From NCBI GenBank assembly GCA_965656525.1, contig CBFHKY010000002.1:62001-126000 (forward strand): a stretch of 64,000 bases of DNA, given 5' to 3'. This DNA is from Pseudomaricurvus sp965656525 (GTDB taxonomy: Bacteria; Pseudomonadota; Gammaproteobacteria; Pseudomonadales; Cellvibrionaceae). The stretch's first letter is position 1; the number at the start of each line of letters is the position of its first letter. A model generated the notes under the pieces. The model saw only the letters and a list, made by a program, of their open reading frames with translations, was not told the DNA's origin and made no database searches. A program made the position numbers and the translations under genes. This document shows positions 60,942-64,000 of the stretch, piece by piece.

Positions 60942-63443
60942 TTATGCCAACTCCCTTAGCACAACCGCCGGCGGCGTAGTTACAATCTTACGGCAAGCCA
61001 ATACACCCATCACCCCAATAATAACCGCTGACACACTGATACCCCACAACCACACTTCGGGGTGCAGTTTAGCAGGAATATCAAGCACCCATGTTTGCAC
61101 ACACAACAACAAAATTTCTGATGCCACTACAGCCATTATACCGGCCATGACGCCCATCAAACTGAACTCCAGCCACAAACTGCCCAGTAAGCGTTTACTT
61201 GAACTGCCCAGAGCTCGCAGTAACGCAGCCTCTTGCTGTCGCTCATGAAAGCTGGACGTTACCGCTGCCCACATCACCAAAAACCCTGACACCAAAACCA
61301 ACAGCAACATAAGCTCCACGCCTTGGCTGACCTGTGCAACAATGGTCTGAATTTGTTGAATGATACGATCCATTTCGATCACAACCATAGTGGGATCAAA
61401 CCGTAACAAGTCGTTCACGACCGTTTTCTGCTCTGGCGGAATAAAAAAGCTGGTTAAATACGCCGGGGAAAATTCATCCAATGCATTCGGTGAAAATAAG
61501 AAATAAAAGTTGGGATTCATAGAATTCCAATTTAACGATCGAACGCTCACGACTTTCGCATTCAGCAACAAACCACCAATACTAAACTGCAAATCATCGC
61601 CCAAGGAAAGCCCTAGTCGTTTAGCAACTTGTTCCTCCACCGAAACACCAAACTCGTTATTCTCGGGCTGCCACTGATCCCACCACTGCCCAGCAACCAC
61701 GCTATTGTCTTTATTTAAACGGCTTGTCCAACTCAGATTCAGTTCACGGCGCAAGGTTTCTTCACTGTCACGTAGATCTGTGGTGGGCAACTCACCATTG
61801 ATGTGGGTAAGGCGGCCTCTAACAATCGGGAAGAATTGTTGCAGCTCAAGCTGCCTCTCATTAAGCAGCGACTCCACGGGTTCTACTTGATGCGGGGCAA
61901 TGTTCATCACAAAATGATTGGGGGTACCCGGCGGCAACTGAAGTTGCCAATCTTCAATGAGTGATGTTCTAAGACTGGTCAAACTCAGTAACAGCGTAAT
62001 CGCCAACGCAAAAACCACCGTTTGAATCAGTGTTTGTTGCCGGTTGCGCTGCAAGCCTGCCAATGCCAAACGCCACCCTTTTCCCGATCGGCTGCCGAAG
62101 GATTGCGTCACTTTTAACAAGCCCCGTGCAAACATCCAGCCTAAAAACAACAAAGTAAATAAACCAAAGCTCATGCTTAATGTAAGAAGCCAATCACGGC
62201 TGAACAAACCAACCAACAACAGCAACGCCACCAACCCAATCAAAACTTGTGTGTACTGTCTTACCGAACTCACTATCAACTCACGACGTAAAATTTTCAT
62301 GGGTGATACCGATGGCAAGTGCCACAAGGGGGGGGCAGCAAAGCACAATAGACACACTATCCCTGTCAATAAACCCGGCATAAAAGCAGGCCAAGTTGCA
62401 GGCATTAACTGCATTGGTAGCCATTGGCGTATCACTTCTTCGACTAAAGCTTGAAAGCCATACCCCAAAAGCAGGCCCAAAAGCGAACAACACAGAGCCA
62501 ACCAAAACATTTGCAACCCATACAGCTGCCGCACCTGCACAGCACTGCTCCCCAAGCTTTTCAACAAGGCAACTTGTTCAATATGTCGAGCGGCAAAACG
62601 TCTGGCAGCAATCGCAATCGCAACACCGGCCAATAACACACTGATCATTGCAGAAAACGATAAAAACTGCCGCGCTGTACTTAGCGTATTTCCGAGCCGG
62701 TCTTGGGAGTCTTCAACCCCTACAACTTTATCGTGCACACCCAATAGAGGTTCCAATACGCTGAGGAGCATTTGTAGATTGCTCGTCTCACCCGCCAACA
62801 ACCAACGGTAGTTGATACGGCTGCCCGGCTGTATCACACCTGTTGCCGATAAATCTTCGGCGTTTATAAGTACCCTAGGCCCTAGAACACTAAAGTTATT
62901 ACCTCTATCTGGTTCAGTAATAACAACGCGAGTGACCGTCAACGCCTTCTCGCCCACCTCAATCTGGTCGCCCAGCTCAATATCCACCAAAGGCAGTAAA
63001 CGCGAGTCTACCCAAGCCTCACCAGACTGAGGGACACCCTCTGCCACATCAATACTGGCTGCATTCATCGTGAAGGGAATCGTGGAGGTAGTGAGCTGTC
63101 CACGGAGAGGGTAGCCTGCAGTAACCGCTTTGATTGCAGCTAACTGCATCGCTTCACCCGCAAACACCATCGAAGAAAAGGTTGTGACTTGTGCGTAGTG
63201 AACATCGTGTTGTGCCGCTAAAGTCTGCCACTGCAATGGCGCGGGCTGGTCTGAGTGGACCCGCTTATCCGCCGCTAAAAAACTGTGACTTTCACGAGTC
63301 AATGTGTGCTGCAAGCGATCAGTAAAAAGCGAAATAGAAGTCACCACCATTACCGCCATCAGCAGCGCAATGGCTAAAATCTTCATTTCACCAGCGCGCC
63401 AATTGCGCCACAACAGACGTGCCGACAGCAGTATCAAGTTCAT
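60942..63443 (-). CDS. ybbP: YbbP-like ABC transporter permease (FtsX family)
   Basis: This 833-residue protein has an N-terminal membrane helix (EMKILAIALLMAVMVVTSIS), a periplasmic MacB-like domain and two FtsX/DUF214 four-helix membrane regions (about 255-450 and 700-825). This is the ten-helix layout of YbbP, a partner of the YbbA ATPase. The ATG overlaps the stop of the ATPase gene as ATGA. Such pairs resemble lipoprotein-releasing and mechanotransmission transporters; the substrate is unknown. A plus-strand G8 run (62328-62335) lies in the coding region. Confidence 0.9.
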   Translation of the reverse strand: MNLILLSARLLWRNWRAGEMKILAIALLMAVMVVTSISLFTDRLQHTLTRESHSFLAADKRVHSDQPAPLQWQTLAAQHDVHYAQVTTFSSMVFAGEAMQLAAIKAVTAGYPLRGQLTTSTIPFTMNAASIDVAEGVPQSGEAWVDSRLLPLVDIELGDQIEVGEKALTVTRVVITEPDRGNNFSVLGPRVLINAEDLSATGVIQPGSRINYRWLLAGETSNLQMLLSVLEPLLGVHDKVVGVEDSQDRLGNTLSTARQFLSFSAMISVLLAGVAIAIAARRFAARHIEQVALLKSLGSSAVQVRQLYGLQMFWLALCCSLLGLLLGYGFQALVEEVIRQWLPMQLMPATWPAFMPGLLTGIVCLLCFAAPPLWHLPSVSPMKILRRELIVSSVRQYTQVLIGLVALLLLVGLFSRDWLLTLSMSFGLFTLLFLGWMFARGLLKVTQSFGSRSGKGWRLALAGLQRNRQQTLIQTVVFALAITLLLSLTSLRTSLIEDWQLQLPPGTPNHFVMNIAPHQVEPVESLLNERQLELQQFFPIVRGRLTHINGELPTTDLRDSEETLRRELNLSWTSRLNKDNSVVAGQWWDQWQPENNEFGVSVEEQVAKRLGLSLGDDLQFSIGGLLLNAKVVSVRSLNWNSMNPNFYFLFSPNALDEFSPAYLTSFFIPPEQKTVVNDLLRFDPTMVVIEMDRIIQQIQTIVAQVSQGVELMLLLVLVSGFLVMWAAVTSSFHERQQEAALLRALGSSSKRLLGSLWLEFSLMGVMAGIMAVVASEILLLCVQTWVLDIPAKLHPEVWLWGISVSAVIIGVMGVLACRKIVTTPPAVVLRELA

Positions 63444-64000
63444 ACTGAAATCTCTTCGGGACGAACGGAACCCGAATCTGAGGCCCGCTCAAGCAGCCGT
63501 CCGCCTTCCATCACAACATGGTGCTGGCATCGATCGGCCAAACGTTGTTCATGGGTTACCAAAACCAAAGTCGTACCCAGCTCACGGTTCAAATCAAACA
63601 ACAGATCAATAATCTGAGCACCTGTTTTGGAATCTAAATTGCCAGTAGGCTCATCCGCAAACAGAATCGCTGGCTCACTAGCGAAAGCCCTGGCAATGGC
63701 TACACGCTGTTGCTCTCCACCCGAGAGCTGTTGCGGGTAATGTTGCAGCCGATGCTCCAAACCAACACGTTGCAAGAAACGTTTGGCTTTAGTTTTAGGT
63801 TCTGGCACGTCGTGTAGCTCTAGCGGAAGCATGACATTTTCTAGTGCAGTTAGACCAGGCAGCAACTGGAAAGACTGGAATACAAAACCTACTTGCTGTG
63901 CACGTAACGTTGCACGTCCTTCCTCATCCAAGGTCGTAAGCGATTGCCCTGCTAACGCCACATCCCCTTCTGTCGGGACATCCAACCCAGCGAGAATGCC
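63440..64000 (-). CDS. ybbA: YbbA-like ABC transporter ATPase (partial, N-terminus outside window)
   Basis: The frame is open through the right edge, reading GILAGLDVPTEGDVALAGQS there, so the Walker A region and true start lie outside; 186 codons are visible. The Q-loop (FVFQSFQLLPGLTALENVML), ABC signature (QLSGGEQQRVAIARAFAS), Walker B (ILFADEPTGNLDSKTG) and H-loop (TLVLVTHEQRLADRC) are intact. It is of the LolD/MacB-type ATPase group, and with the overlapping permease gene forms the YbbA-YbbP transporter. Confidence 0.92.
   Translation of the reverse strand, partial: GILAGLDVPTEGDVALAGQSLTTLDEEGRATLRAQQVGFVFQSFQLLPGLTALENVMLPLELHDVPEPKTKAKRFLQRVGLEHRLQHYPQQLSGGEQQRVAIARAFASEPAILFADEPTGNLDSKTGAQIIDLLFDLNRELGTTLVLVTHEQRLADRCQHHVVMEGGRLLERASDSGSVRPEEISV

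Noticed and set aside
1..64000. CRISPR arrays, insertion sequences, prophage genes, toxin-antitoxin pairs, tRNAs
   Set aside because: None was supported: no regularly spaced repeats, transposase or integrase motifs, or tRNA-like sequences were found in the gaps.

Overview
This window looks like the chromosome of a free-living, probably marine gammaproteobacterium of the Pseudomonas/Cellvibrio/Oceanospirillum kind (inference). Evidence: a fused TyrA-AroA protein; the order mtaD-ubiG-mupP-yciK next to gyrA, as in Pseudomonas; an O-antigen locus next to ihfB/wzz, the site it occupies in Pseudomonas aeruginosa; and a Gac/Rsm-type small RNA. Base composition is moderate and no insertion sequence, phage, CRISPR array or tRNA was seen.

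Positions 1-35703 are one long minus-strand surface-structure region. From its upstream end it carries wzz, a glycosyltransferase, a Wzy-like polymerase, an unknown envelope protein, wzx, wecB, wecC, a second glycosyltransferase, a PglC/WcaJ-like initiating transferase and a UDP-sugar dehydrogenase. Eleven genes for a type II secretion-like machine follow (gspG-E-F-H-I-J-K, then L/M/C-like inner-membrane proteins and a lipoprotein secretin), and then two tandem, closely related, cysteine-free secreted proteins that look like surface-layer or matrix proteins. After these come a PglL/WaaL-type oligosaccharide ligase, a PglD-like acetyltransferase, a DegT aminotransferase, a WbpM/PglF-type dehydratase, WbpV- and WbpL-like proteins, and two epimerases, the last cut by the window edge. 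My reading is a dedicated secretion system with its own abundant substrates, inserted in a glycan locus that may also glycosylate them.

Positions 35872-48385 are conserved housekeeping genes, mostly minus strand: ihfB, rpsA, lapB, lapA, cmk, pyrF, a plus-strand ComEA-like gene, tyrA-aroA, pheA and gyrA. Between rpsA and ihfB lies an unannotated small RNA candidate of about 155 nt. It has a near-perfect GacA box upstream, several GGA motifs (one in a hairpin loop) and an intrinsic terminator, so it looks like an RsmY/RsmZ-type RNA.

Positions 48700-52333 hold the plus-strand group mtaD-ubiG-mupP-yciK. Positions 52418-55896 hold a two-gene unit of a PotD-like periplasmic binding protein and a GGDEF-EAL membrane protein, resembling the NspS-MbaA polyamine/c-di-GMP pair of Vibrio cholerae. 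Positions 56259-57863 hold a CueR-like regulator with a textbook 19-bp-spacer operator and a Cys-rich metal permease. The rest carries a YgjP-like metallopeptidase, a PIN-PhoH ATPase, a small unknown protein, and a YbbP/YbbA ABC transporter whose ATPase gene runs off the right edge.
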